Shown: positions 1-8,208 of the stretch, piece by piece
Numbering within the stretch: the first letter of the stretch is position 1
Layout: each line of letters starts with the position of its first letter
DNA from: Burkholderiales bacterium
GTDB taxonomy: Bacteria > Pseudomonadota > Gammaproteobacteria > Burkholderiales > SG8-39
NCBI GenBank assembly: GCA_025929745.1
Contig: JAICPQ010000009.1
Span: 1-18,959, forward strand
DNA length: 18,959 bases
Reading direction: 5' to 3'
Notes under the pieces: model-generated
Databases searched by the model: none
What the model saw: the letters and a program-made list of their open reading frames with translations, nothing else
Told to the model about the DNA's origin: nothing
Translations under genes and position numbers: made by a program

Positions 1-789
<789 letters not shown>

Positions 790-790
790 C

Positions 791-2188
791 GTGGCGCTCT
801 ATCTCGAACATTTCGGCCTGAATGAACCGCCGTTCCGCATCACCCCGCACACCGACTTCTTCTTCGAAGGCGCCGATCGCGGAGCCACGCTCGAGGCGCT
901 GATCTACGCGGTGCTGCACGACGAGGGCATCGTGAAAGTGTCGGGCGAGGTCGGCAGCGGAAAAACCATGCTCTGCCGCGTGTTGATGGAGCGGCTGCCT
1001 CAGCACGTGGCCACGATCTACCTCGCCACGCCGTCCCTTCCGCGCGATGAGATCCTGCATGCGATCGCGGACGAGCTCGACCTGACCCTTTCGTCGGAGC
1101 GCCGCAGCGTGGCGCTGCGCGAGCTGCAGGAGCATCTGATTCAGATGTATGCCGCCGGGCGCCGCGTCGTCATCCTGATCGACGAGGCTCATGCCATGCC
1201 GGAAGAAACGCTCGAGCAGGTGCGACTCCTCTCCAACCTCGAATCGAACCGGCACAAGCTGCTGCAGATCGTTCTTTTCGGCCAGCCGGAGCTCGACGAA
1301 ACGCTCGCCAAACCGAGCCTTCGCCAGTTGCGCGACCGCATTACGCATTCCTTCCGCACCCGGCCGCTCTCTCTCGCCGAGGTTGCGAAATACCTGTCTT
1401 TCCGCATGCGCGCCGCCGGTTACCGCGGCCCGGACCTGTTCGCCCCGCGGGCGGTGCGCCTGATGGCGCGCGCTTCCGGCGGCCTCACACGGCGCATCAA
1501 TATCCTCGCCGACAAGGCGCTCCTCGCCGCCTACACGGACAGCACCCACTCGGTGGCGCCGCGTCACGTGCGCGCGGCGGTCCGCGATTCGGAGTTCGCG
1601 CCGGTACGCGCACCGCTGCGCCCTTTCCTTTACGTCGGTGCCGCGGCGCTCGCCGGGATCGCGATCGGCGCGGCTTCGCGCTGGTTCGTCCACCCGCCGG
1701 TCGAGAAGCCGCAACCCGTGGCAGAAGCCATGGCGGTGGTTAAGCCGGTCGAGCCCGCGCCGTCAGCCCCCGAACCCGCGGAACAGCCGGAACCGGAACC
1801 CGAGCCGCAGCTGAGCGCCGACCAGGCCCGGCGGCTCGCCGGTTATAGCCCGGCCGGCCAAAAGCTTCTCGCGGAGCGCCTCGACGCCACCCGCGAGATC
1901 CTCGAACGGGCCGACGACGAGCATTACGCGCTCGAGCTCTTCATGACCGATAACGCCGATCCGGCACGGATGGAGCGGTTTCTGCTCCGGGCGCGGGAGC
2001 TCGTGCCGCTCCAGGAGGTGTACGTGATCCCGATCGCCGCCGGCCCCCATTACCGGCTTTGGGTGGTCTTCGGGGAATTTTCCACAGAGCATGAGGCGGC
2101 GGCGGCCGCCCGGCGACTCCCACCGCGCTACCAGCAGGCGTTTCGCGTCTCGCCGCGCTCTTTCAGCGAGCTCAGAGGCGCTTTGTAA
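791..2188 (+). CDS. mshM: MshM/ExeA-family AAA ATPase with C-terminal SPOR-like domain
   Basis: Putative MSHA biogenesis ATPase of the ExeA/GspA type. In type II secretion this family helps place the secretin in the envelope by interacting with peptidoglycan. The protein has 465 residues and starts at GTG 791, one base after the upstream stop. It begins YLEHFGLNEPPFRITPHTDFF, the usual opening of the family. Walker A GEVGSGKT is at residues 52-59, Walker B VVILIDEAH at 126-134, and a sensor-like FGQPELDE near 163-170. One membrane segment lies at about 279-299, followed by a Pro/Glu-rich linker (about 302-340). Residues about 375-450 look like a SPOR domain: paired hydrophobic strands, then YRLWVVFGEFSTEHEAAAAARRL. 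The ATPase is therefore cytoplasmic and the tail periplasmic, where it could bind cell-wall glycan. The SPOR assignment is by pattern only. Confidence 0.88.
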   Translation: MALYLEHFGLNEPPFRITPHTDFFFEGADRGATLEALIYAVLHDEGIVKVSGEVGSGKTMLCRVLMERLPQHVATIYLATPSLPRDEILHAIADELDLTLSSERRSVALRELQEHLIQMYAAGRRVVILIDEAHAMPEETLEQVRLLSNLESNRHKLLQIVLFGQPELDETLAKPSLRQLRDRITHSFRTRPLSLAEVAKYLSFRMRAAGYRGPDLFAPRAVRLMARASGGLTRRINILADKALLAAYTDSTHSVAPRHVRAAVRDSEFAPVRAPLRPFLYVGAAALAGIAIGAASRWFVHPPVEKPQPVAEAMAVVKPVEPAPSAPEPAEQPEPEPEPQLSADQARRLAGYSPAGQKLLAERLDATREILERADDEHYALELFMTDNADPARMERFLLRARELVPLQEVYVIPIAAGPHYRLWVVFGEFSTEHEAAAAARRLPPRYQQAFRVSPRSFSELRGAL

Positions 2189-2241
2189 GAGTCAGAAAGT
2201 GCCTGCGAGACAGGCGTTTACAAGAAACTCTTCAGACTCTT
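2187..2241 (+). other. Nested inverted repeats between mshM and mshL
   Basis: The 88-base gap between mshM and mshL holds an outer inverted repeat, AAGAGTCAGAA (2187-2197) against TTCAGACTCTT (2231-2241), matching at 10 of 11 positions. It encloses a perfect hairpin GCCTG-CGAGA-CAGGC (2201-2215) and a small one GTTT-ACAAG-AAAC (2216-2228). Transcribed, this could fold as a stem carrying two arms, just upstream of the mshL ribosome site. It could act as a leader structure, a weak terminator (TTGTGTTATT follows the outer arm) or an mRNA processing site. TTTACA (2217-2222) and TGTTAT (2243-2248) resemble -35 and -10 boxes, but the 20-base spacing is too long for a confident promoter call. Confidence 0.4.
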
Positions 2242-2260
2242 GTGTTATTCTGCGCGCCGG

Positions 2261-2267
2261 GAGGGAG
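2261..2267 (+). promoter_or_regulatory. Ribosome binding site fixing the mshL start
   Basis: A GGAGGGA sequence lies about 9 bases before ATG 2277. The mshL frame is open further upstream (ATG at 2091), but that extension would overlap mshM by about 100 bases and would destroy the lipoprotein signal. This site supports 2277 as the start. Confidence 0.7.
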
Positions 2268-2276
2268 TACCCGCCA

Positions 2277-4034
2277 ATGACACGGGGAAATGCCGCCGCG
2301 CTGGCGGCAGCTGTGGTTCTCGTCACCGCTTGCGGCCAGAAGCCGATCAAGCCTGCAGCCACGCATATCCGCGGGGATGAACCGCGCGCGGAGGGCACCA
2401 TTCCGCCGCCGGTACAGCTCACACCGGTGCTGCCGCAGCCCAAGCCCGCGGCGCGGCCCGAGACCTACAGCGTGGTGGTGAACAACGTACGCGCGCCGGA
2501 ACTCCTTTTCGCTCTGGCGCGCGACGCGCGCCTGAACGTTGACATCCACTCGGACATCACCGGCACGGTGACGTTGAATGCCATCGACCAGACGCTGCCG
2601 CAGCTACTCCAGCGAATCGCGCGGCAAGTCGATATGCGCTGGGAAATCGAAGGCAATAACCTGGTGGTCCTGCGCGACACGCCGTTCCTGCGGATCTATA
2701 AGGTCGACTACGTCAACCTGGCGCGCGATGCGCGCAGCGTTGCCAACGTCTCAACGCAAGTCAGCGGCGCCGCGCAGCCCGGCGCGGCCACGGCTTCGTC
2801 CGGCGGACTGAACAACACCACCGCGGTCATCAATTCAGTCTCGGCCAACAAGTTCTGGGACACGCTGGTCGGCAATATCAAAGAAATCCTGCAAGAGACG
2901 GACAAAGTCCTGCCCGGATTGCAGGCCGCCGTGCCGCTGCAATCCACCACCGCGCCAGCACAGCCGGCGGCTCCTCAGGCCGGCGCGCCCGCGACCCCGC
3001 AGCCGGTCCCGGCGGCGACGTTCCGCGAGGCTGCCTCGGTCATCGCGAATCCCGAAAGCGGCGTCCTCAATATCCGCGCCACGTCGCGCCAGCACGAGAA
3101 GGTGCAGGAGTTTCTCGACCAAGTGCTGACGAACGCGAAACGGCAAGTGCTCATTGAGGCGACCGTGGCCGAGGTGCAGCTAAACAACGAGTATCAGCGC
3201 GGCATCGACTGGCAGAGGCTGCGCACCAATGCGGCCTCGGTCGGCGTGCCGAGCTTCGGCACGGGAAATAGCGGCCTCGAGTTCGGGCAGACTTCGACGG
3301 GCACTCCAGCGGGCATCAACACCAATGCCTTCGTTTTCGGCGGCGCCATTGCCAGCCTCAACTTCAACTTCGCGTTGAAGCTGCTGGAGTCCTTCGGGGA
3401 CGTGCGCGTGCTGTCGAGCCCGAAGATCAGCGTGGTCAACAACCAGACCGCGGTCCTCAAGGTCGTCGACAACCTGGTGTACTTCACCGTCCAGGCGCAG
3501 ACGACGCAAAACCAGACCAGCTCGCTGACGACGTTCACCACGACACTGAACTCCGTGCCGGTCGGCTTCATTTTGAGCCTGGTGCCGCAGATCAGCGATT
3601 CGGAGTCCGTGCTCCTCAATATGCGCCCGACGATCTCGCGCAAGATCGGCGATGTCGCCGACCCCAATCCCTCGCTGAAGGCCGCCGGCGTGACGAGCCT
3701 CATCCCGGTGATCCAGACGCGCGAGATGGAATCCGTGCTGCGCGTGCAGAGCGGGCAGGTGGCCGTGCTCGGCGGCCTGATGCAGGATGCCTCGAGCCGC
3801 GTCGAGGACACGATCCCCGGCGTGCGCGAGATTCCGTTGCTTGGGCAGCTGCTCGAGCAGCGCAGGGATCTCAACCAGAAGACCGAGCTTGTGATCTTCC
3901 TGCGTCCGGTCGTGATCCGCGATCCGAGCCTCGACGGCGACTACGCGGCGTACCGGACATTGCTGCCGAGCGGCGATTTCTTCACCAAGCCCAACCCGAA
4001 CCGCCCGCCACGGCCGTACAACCCGTTCGACTGA
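2277..4034 (+). CDS. mshL: MshL-type outer-membrane secretin, lipoprotein
   Basis: Forms the multimeric outer-membrane pore through which the pilus exits. From ATG 2277 the protein has 585 residues. The N-terminus is a lipoprotein signal: a hydrophobic stretch, then VTAC with Cys19 as the predicted lipidated residue. A Pro-rich linker follows, then an STN-like N0 domain (about 62-135; YSVVVNNVRAPELLFALARD), a Gln/Ala/Pro-rich insert (about 215-248) and a secretin N-type domain (about 250-300; NPESGVLNIRATSRQHEKVQEFL). The secretin beta-barrel core is about 300-550. It includes VLSSPKISVVNNQTA, then VLGGLMQ and TIPGVREIPLLGQLL (the family signature), and closes with KTELVIFLRPVVI. The gene stops one base before the next start. 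No separate pilotin is visible; self-lipidation may replace one (inference). The gene order M-L-N-E-G favours MshL over PilQ or GspD. Confidence 0.92.
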   Translation: MTRGNAAALAAAVVLVTACGQKPIKPAATHIRGDEPRAEGTIPPPVQLTPVLPQPKPAARPETYSVVVNNVRAPELLFALARDARLNVDIHSDITGTVTLNAIDQTLPQLLQRIARQVDMRWEIEGNNLVVLRDTPFLRIYKVDYVNLARDARSVANVSTQVSGAAQPGAATASSGGLNNTTAVINSVSANKFWDTLVGNIKEILQETDKVLPGLQAAVPLQSTTAPAQPAAPQAGAPATPQPVPAATFREAASVIANPESGVLNIRATSRQHEKVQEFLDQVLTNAKRQVLIEATVAEVQLNNEYQRGIDWQRLRTNAASVGVPSFGTGNSGLEFGQTSTGTPAGINTNAFVFGGAIASLNFNFALKLLESFGDVRVLSSPKISVVNNQTAVLKVVDNLVYFTVQAQTTQNQTSSLTTFTTTLNSVPVGFILSLVPQISDSESVLLNMRPTISRKIGDVADPNPSLKAAGVTSLIPVIQTREMESVLRVQSGQVAVLGGLMQDASSRVEDTIPGVREIPLLGQLLEQRRDLNQKTELVIFLRPVVIRDPSLDGDYAAYRTLLPSGDFFTKPNPNRPPRPYNPFD

Positions 4035-4035
4035 C

Positions 4036-5259
4036 ATGAGTCTGCTGCTCGAGGCCCTGAAGAAGGCCGAAAAGGCCAAGGAGGAGGCGCAGCGCCGCGG
4101 CCAGGACGATGCGCCGGCTGCGCAGCCAGCGGCACAGGAAGCACGGGCGCCCCTCGAGATCGTGGCGGAGGAGAAGCAAAGGCCGCAGGACACCGCGCTG
4201 GACTTCGTCGAAGAGAAGCCGCGTGGGGCGCCAAGAGCAGAACCCGCGGCCTCGGCCGACCGCGCCACCGCGCGCAAGGTGTTCGAAGCCAAGTTCCGGG
4301 AGCCGAATCCGAAGCTGCCGTTCTACATCACCCTTGGCGCGCTTGGCGTGTTTGCGATCGGCACGGTGATCTACTTCTGGATGCAGCTGCGACCGCCTGC
4401 GCCGCTTGTGAACCTGAACCCGCAGCGGCCCGCCGGGGAAGCGCAGGTTGCAACCACCCCCGGACCAGGACCGACGGCCAGTGCGCCTGTGTCGCCGCCG
4501 CAACCGCAAGGCGCGATTCCCGGCTTGCCGACTGCCTCCGCCGCGCCCGCCGTCGCCGCCCCGCCCGCGAAACCGGCGGCGCCCCTCGCCGTTGAGCGCC
4601 CGCCCGAACGCGAGCGGCCGGTGCTACGTCCGCTACCGCGGCCTGCGACGCCCTCGGCAACGGAAATCGCCAAGACGCGCTCCGTACCCCAGGTGCATCC
4701 AAAGGTGGGCTCGGCATACAAAGCATATGTGGCGGGCGACCTCGCGACGGCACGCACTGACTATCAGGAGGCGCTGCGCGAGGAGCCCTCGAACCGCGAC
4801 GCCCTGCTCGGCATGGCCGCTTTGGACGTGCGCGCCGGTCGCCTCCAATCCGCCGAAGCGACGTATGTGCGCCTGCTGCAGGCCGACCCGCGCGATGCGC
4901 ACGCGCACGCCGCGCTGATCGCGCTGCGCACCGGACGGGTCGATCCCGTGGCGGCTGAGAGCCGGGTCAAGTTCATGCTCGCCGACAATCCGGCCGCGCA
5001 TGTCCTCAACTTCACGCTTGGCAACCAGTTCGCGCAGCAAGGGCGCTGGGCGGAGGCGCAGCAGGAGTACTTCAAGGCATTCAGCGCGGAGCCCGAGAAC
5101 CCGGATTTCGCCTACAACCTGGCGGTGAGCCTGGACCATCTGCGCCAGCCGAAGCTCGCCCTGGATTACTACCGCCGCGCGGTCGCGCTCGCCAACGCAC
5201 GCGGCGCAAGCTTCGACGCGGCGGCGGCCCAAGAGCGCATCGCGCAGCTTTCGCGCTAA
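4036..5259 (+). CDS. mshN: MshN-like membrane-anchored TPR protein
   Basis: Probable inner-membrane scaffold of MSHA-type pilus assembly. The protein has 407 residues. The N-terminus, MSLLLEALKKAEKAKEEAQRR, is a charged amphipathic helix typical of this group. A single membrane segment at about 95-117 (FYITLGALGVFAIGTVIYFW) is followed by a long Pro/Ala-rich linker (about 118-224). At least four TPR-like helical repeats run from about 225 to 405, for example SAYKAYVAGDLATARTDYQEA and LGNQFAQQGRWAEAQQEYFKA. The topology places the TPRs in the periplasm. ATG 4036 lies one base after the mshL stop, so translation is probably coupled; mshE follows after 10 bases. The symbol rests on gene order plus architecture, since TPR sequences diverge fast. 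Confidence 0.78.
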   Translation: MSLLLEALKKAEKAKEEAQRRGQDDAPAAQPAAQEARAPLEIVAEEKQRPQDTALDFVEEKPRGAPRAEPAASADRATARKVFEAKFREPNPKLPFYITLGALGVFAIGTVIYFWMQLRPPAPLVNLNPQRPAGEAQVATTPGPGPTASAPVSPPQPQGAIPGLPTASAAPAVAAPPAKPAAPLAVERPPERERPVLRPLPRPATPSATEIAKTRSVPQVHPKVGSAYKAYVAGDLATARTDYQEALREEPSNRDALLGMAALDVRAGRLQSAEATYVRLLQADPRDAHAHAALIALRTGRVDPVAAESRVKFMLADNPAAHVLNFTLGNQFAQQGRWAEAQQEYFKAFSAEPENPDFAYNLAVSLDHLRQPKLALDYYRRAVALANARGASFDAAAAQERIAQLSR

Positions 5260-5269
5260 CCGACCCGGC

Positions 5270-5893
5270 ATGAACCAGCCCGCGCCGCCGCAGGCGAAAC
5301 GCCATCTCGGTCAGATCCTGATCGACATGGGCATCCTGACCGAGGACCAGCTGCGCATCGCGCTCCTCGAGCAGACGAAGCAGCATGTTCCGGTGGGCAA
5401 GCTCCTCGTGCAGCTCGGCTTTGTGTCCGAGGCAACTTTGCGCGATGCGCTGTCGGAGAAGCTCGGGCTGCAGTCCGTCGATCTCGGCCGCATCATCGTC
5501 GATCCCGCCGCGCTCAAGCAGCTGCCGCGCGACATGGCGCGCAGGAACCGCATGTTCCCGGTCGCCATCGACCGGCAGCAGCGCAAGTTCATCGTGGCGC
5601 TCTCCGATACGAACAACCTCGTGGCCATCGACCAGCTGCGCGCGCACCTCAAGGGCGAATACGAGATCGAGCTGCGCCTTGCGGGCGAATCGGAGATCGA
5701 GCGCGCGATCGAGCACTACTACGGCCACGAATTCTCGATCGACGGCATCCTCAAGGAGATCGAGACCGGCGAGGTGGACTACACCACCATCGTCGAGGGC
5801 GACGAGTACTCGCAGCCGGTGGTGCGCCTCATCTCGGCGCTGCTCGCCGATGCGGTGGAGCGCGGCGGCCTCGTTCGGCCCGAAGCCAAGTAG
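5270..5893 (+). CDS. mshE: MshE N-terminal fragment (MshEN domain)
   Basis: This fragment has 207 residues; the last ones, about 195-207, are encoded by the inverted copy and are partly or wholly foreign. Residues about 12-35 (HLGQILIDMGILTEDQLRIA, then LLEQ) and about 43-67 (VGKLLVQLGFVSEATLRDAL) form the paired motifs of an MshEN domain. In Vibrio cholerae MshE this domain binds cyclic di-GMP. The usual Arg of the first RLG motif is His12 here, with Arg11 beside it, and the usual final Gln of the second motif is Lys, so binding is plausible but not certain. The domain ends with PVVRLISALLAD, the normal lead-in to the ATPase core, which is then lost. The fragment has no Walker motifs and cannot act as a motor alone. 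Confidence 0.8.
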   Translation: MNQPAPPQAKRHLGQILIDMGILTEDQLRIALLEQTKQHVPVGKLLVQLGFVSEATLRDALSEKLGLQSVDLGRIIVDPAALKQLPRDMARRNRMFPVAIDRQQRKFIVALSDTNNLVAIDQLRAHLKGEYEIELRLAGESEIERAIEHYYGHEFSIDGILKEIETGEVDYTTIVEGDEYSQPVVRLISALLADAVERGGLVRPEAK

Positions 5894-5898
5894 GCGAC
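5852..5898. repeat. mshE: 47-bp inverted repeat, copy 1 (probable acceptor site)
   Basis: Bases 5852-5898 are the exact reverse complement of 6707-6753. The match stops on both sides (T5851 against the complement of G6754, and A5899 against the complement of C6706). This copy contains the premature TAG and coincides with the frame break, so it is judged the altered site. Its first bases (GCG GTG GAG CGC GGC) also fit a normal MshE reading A-V-E-R-G, so a shorter imperfect inverted repeat may have existed before. Confidence 0.95.
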
Positions 5899-5952
5899 AT
5901 CCACTTCGAGCCGGAGCAGAACTTCCTGCGCATCCGCTACCGGATCGACGGC

Positions 5953-7002
5953 GTGCTGCGCCAGATCCGCTCGCTGCACAAGACGTACTGGCCGGCCATG
6001 GCAGTGCGCATCAAGGTGATGGCGAAGATGAATATCGCGGAAACGCGCGCTCCGCAGGATGGGCGCATTTCGGCGACGATGTCGGGACGCGTGGTGGATT
6101 TCCGCGTGGCCAGCTTGCCGACCACGCACGGCGAAAACCTGGTGCTCCGGATCCTCGACCGCCAGAAAGGCATCGTGCCGCTCGATCGGCTCGGCCTGGA
6201 GGAGGCGCAGCTCGAGCTTCTCCAGCGCATGATCGCGCGGCCGGAAGGGATCATTCTGGTGACCGGGCCGACCGGCAGCGGCAAGACCACCACGCTTTAT
6301 TCGATCCTGAACCACATCAATTCCGATGGCGTGAACGTCATGACGCTCGAAGATCCGGTCGAATATCCGATGACGCTGATCCGCCAGACGTCGGTGTCCG
6401 AGGCGTCCAAGCTTGACTTCGCGAACGGCATTCGCGCCATGATGCGCCAGGACCCGGACGTGATCCTGGTCGGTGAGATCCGTGACCACGAGACCGCCGA
6501 GATGGCGTTCCGCGCCGCCATGACGGGCCACCAGGTTTACTCCACCCTGCATACCAACTCGGCGGTCGGTGCCTTTCCCCGCCTGCTCGACATCGGCATC
6601 GTGCCCGACATCCTGGCCGGCAACATTATCGGCATTCTGGCGCAGCGCCTGGTCCGCAAGCTTTGCCGCACCTGCCGTCAGTCCTACAACCCGGATCCCA
6701 AGGAGCGTCGCCTACTTGGCTTCGGGCCGAACGAGGCCGCCGCGCTCCACCGCGCCGTGGGCTGCGACAAGTGTGAATATCAGGGTTACAGCGGGCGGCA
6801 GAGCATCCTCGAGCTCCTCAAGATCGACGCCGGCATCGACGAGCTTGTCGCGCGGCGCGCCACGGCGCGCGAGATCCTCACCGCGGCGCGCGCCAACGGC
6901 TTCAAGACGCTCGCCGACGACGGCGTGCGGCTGGTGCGCGCCGGCGTGACCTCGCTCGACGAGGTGATGCGCGTGGTCGACCTCACGGATCGGATGGCGT
7001 AG
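5953..7002 (+). CDS. mshE: MshE C-terminal fragment (ATPase core)
   Basis: This frame holds the complete secretion ATPase core. GTG 5953 is a nominal start with no good ribosome site; homologous sequence already begins at 5896 (DIHFEPEQNFLRIRYRIDG). Motifs in order: Walker A GPTGSGKTTT (from 6265), the aspartate-box region TLEDPVEYPM, Walker B DPDVILVGEIRD, and the His box TGHQVYSTLHTNSA. A four-cysteine zinc site follows, CRTC and CDKC, typical of GspE/PilB. Between the two cysteine pairs lies the native copy of the 47-bp repeat, read as RRLLGFGPNEAAALHR. The stop shares one base with the mshG GTG start. Translation without the N-terminal part would give a motor lacking the MshEN domain and the start of the N2 domain. 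Confidence 0.82.
   Translation: MLRQIRSLHKTYWPAMAVRIKVMAKMNIAETRAPQDGRISATMSGRVVDFRVASLPTTHGENLVLRILDRQKGIVPLDRLGLEEAQLELLQRMIARPEGIILVTGPTGSGKTTTLYSILNHINSDGVNVMTLEDPVEYPMTLIRQTSVSEASKLDFANGIRAMMRQDPDVILVGEIRDHETAEMAFRAAMTGHQVYSTLHTNSAVGAFPRLLDIGIVPDILAGNIIGILAQRLVRKLCRTCRQSYNPDPKERRLLGFGPNEAAALHRAVGCDKCEYQGYSGRQSILELLKIDAGIDELVARRATAREILTAARANGFKTLADDGVRLVRAGVTSLDEVMRVVDLTDRMA
6707..6753. repeat. mshE: 47-bp inverted repeat, copy 2 (probable donor site)
   Basis: This is the exact reverse complement of 5852-5898. Here the sequence reads in frame as ordinary protein between the two cysteine pairs of the zinc site, so this copy is judged native. The arms are 808 bases apart. In an mRNA they could pair as a 47-bp perfect duplex. 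Confidence 0.95.
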
Positions 7003-8207
7003 TGCCGGTATTCAGCTACAAGGCGATCGACGCCGGCGGCAAAGCGGTAATGGGGCGGCTCGACGCCGTGAACCTGTTCGACCTCGAGCAGCGCCTCGCG
7101 CGCATGGAGCTCGACCTCGTCGCCGGGGCGCCGGCGAGCGACATGTCGCGGCTCTTCGCGCGCGGCAGCGTCAAGCGGCAGGATCTCATCAATTTCTGCT
7201 TCCATCTTGAGCAGCTCTCGAGCGCCGGCGTGCCGATCGTCGAAGGGCTGGCCGACTTGCGCGACAGCATCGAGAACCCGCGCTTTCGCGAGGTGGTCTC
7301 GGGCCTGATGGAGTCCATTCAGGGCGGCCAGAGCCTGTCGCAGGCCCTCACCGACTACCCCAGCGTCTTCAGCAAGGTCTTCGTCAGCCTGGTTCGTTCC
7401 GGCGAGCAGACCGGCAAGCTTCCGGAAGTCTTGAAAAGCCTCACCGAATCGCTCAAATGGGAAGACGAGCTCGCCGCGCAGACCAAGAAGCTCGCCATGT
7501 ACCCGGCCTTCGTCGGCGGAGTCGTGGTTATTGTTACGTTCTTCCTCATGATATACCTGGTGCCGCAGATGACCGCCTTCATCCGCAACATGGGCCAGGC
7601 GATTCCGCTGCAAACGCGCATCCTGCTCGCCGTGTCGGGCTTTTTCGTGAATTACTGGTGGGTGATCGTCGCGGCGCCTTTCGTCGCCTGGGGCGCGCTC
7701 AAAATCGCCATCCGCACCAACCCGAACGTCGCGCATGCCGTCGATCACTACAAGATTACGATGCCGCTCGTCGGCCCGATCCTGCGCAAGATCATCATGT
7801 CGCGCTTCGCCTCGAGCTTCGCGATGATGTACAGCTCTGGCATCACGGTGCTCGATTCCATCCGCGGCTGCGAGGAGATCGTCGGCAACCTGCCGCTCGA
7901 GCGCGCGCTGCGGCGTGCCGGGCGGGAAATCGCCGAAGGCAAAAACCTGACCGCCGCGTTTCACGACCTGGGGCTCTTCCCACCGCTCGTGATCCGCATG
8001 CTGCGCATCGGCGAGAACACCGGAAAGCTCGACACCGCGCTCCTCAACGTAAGCTACTTCTATAACCGCGAAGTGCGCGAGTCGATCGGCAAGCTGCAGG
8101 CGATGATCGAGCCGGCGCTCACGGTGGTGCTTGGCGCGATCCTCGGCTGGGTCATGCTCTCGGTGCTCGGCCCGGTCTACGATGCCATCTCGAAGATGAA
8201 GTTCTGA
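7002..8207 (+). CDS. mshG: MshG, GspF/PilC-family inner-membrane platform protein
   Basis: Polytopic platform that receives the ATPase's mechanical work and passes pilins into the fibre. The protein has 401 residues, the usual family length. It starts MPVFSYKAIDAGGKAV, the standard GspF opening. GTG 7002 overlaps the mshE stop by one base and fixes this start. There are two T2SSF domains, about 62-190 and 264-386; each contains the paired sequence M/LSRFA or F-x-LEQLSSAGVPI followed by SGE/IGENTGKL. Membrane segments lie at about 167-189, 207-231 and 369-391. The protein appears intact and undegraded, although its partner ATPase gene is broken just upstream. Confidence 0.93.
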   Translation: MPVFSYKAIDAGGKAVMGRLDAVNLFDLEQRLARMELDLVAGAPASDMSRLFARGSVKRQDLINFCFHLEQLSSAGVPIVEGLADLRDSIENPRFREVVSGLMESIQGGQSLSQALTDYPSVFSKVFVSLVRSGEQTGKLPEVLKSLTESLKWEDELAAQTKKLAMYPAFVGGVVVIVTFFLMIYLVPQMTAFIRNMGQAIPLQTRILLAVSGFFVNYWWVIVAAPFVAWGALKIAIRTNPNVAHAVDHYKITMPLVGPILRKIIMSRFASSFAMMYSSGITVLDSIRGCEEIVGNLPLERALRRAGREIAEGKNLTAAFHDLGLFPPLVIRMLRIGENTGKLDTALLNVSYFYNREVRESIGKLQAMIEPALTVVLGAILGWVMLSVLGPVYDAISKMKF

Positions 8208-8208
8208 T

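Larger units (their letters stand above)
5270..7002 (+). pseudogene. mshE: mshE, type IV pilus assembly ATPase, interrupted by frameshift
   Basis: Taken as a whole this is the GspE/PilB-family motor that powers pilin polymerisation. Two halves of one protein lie in different frames. The first half (frame 2) ends at TAG 5891-5893. The second half continues one base out of phase from GAC 5896. Family members normally read A-S-D-I-H-x-E-P here; the sequence has DIHFEPEQ in the new frame, but the bases just before it belong to a 47-bp inverted copy of 6707-6753. That segment leaves about 23 bases more than a normal alignment would need. Apart from this junction the gene looks intact and well conserved, so the lesion is either very recent or an assembly error. 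The motor is essential in T4P systems, so if real the lesion should stop pilus extension unless another copy exists. Confidence 0.8.

Noticed and set aside
2187..2241. tRNA or small structured RNA gene between mshM and mshL
   Set aside because: The three-stem outline is too short for a tRNA (55 bases), with no T-loop, anticodon stem or CCA.
3180..4292. Minus-strand open frame of 370 codons opposite mshL and mshN
   Set aside because: Shadow of the secretin core; no domain content.
5860..5899. Programmed ribosomal frameshift joining the two mshE halves
   Set aside because: No slippery heptamer or downstream stimulator is evident. The inverted 47-bp copy explains the shift and adds foreign codons, and GspE motors are not known to use frameshifting.
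5852..6753. Inverted repeats as a phase-variation switch by segment inversion
   Set aside because: Flipping 5899-6706 would put the ATPase core in antisense orientation, and the present orientation is already frame-broken, so neither state encodes an intact protein.
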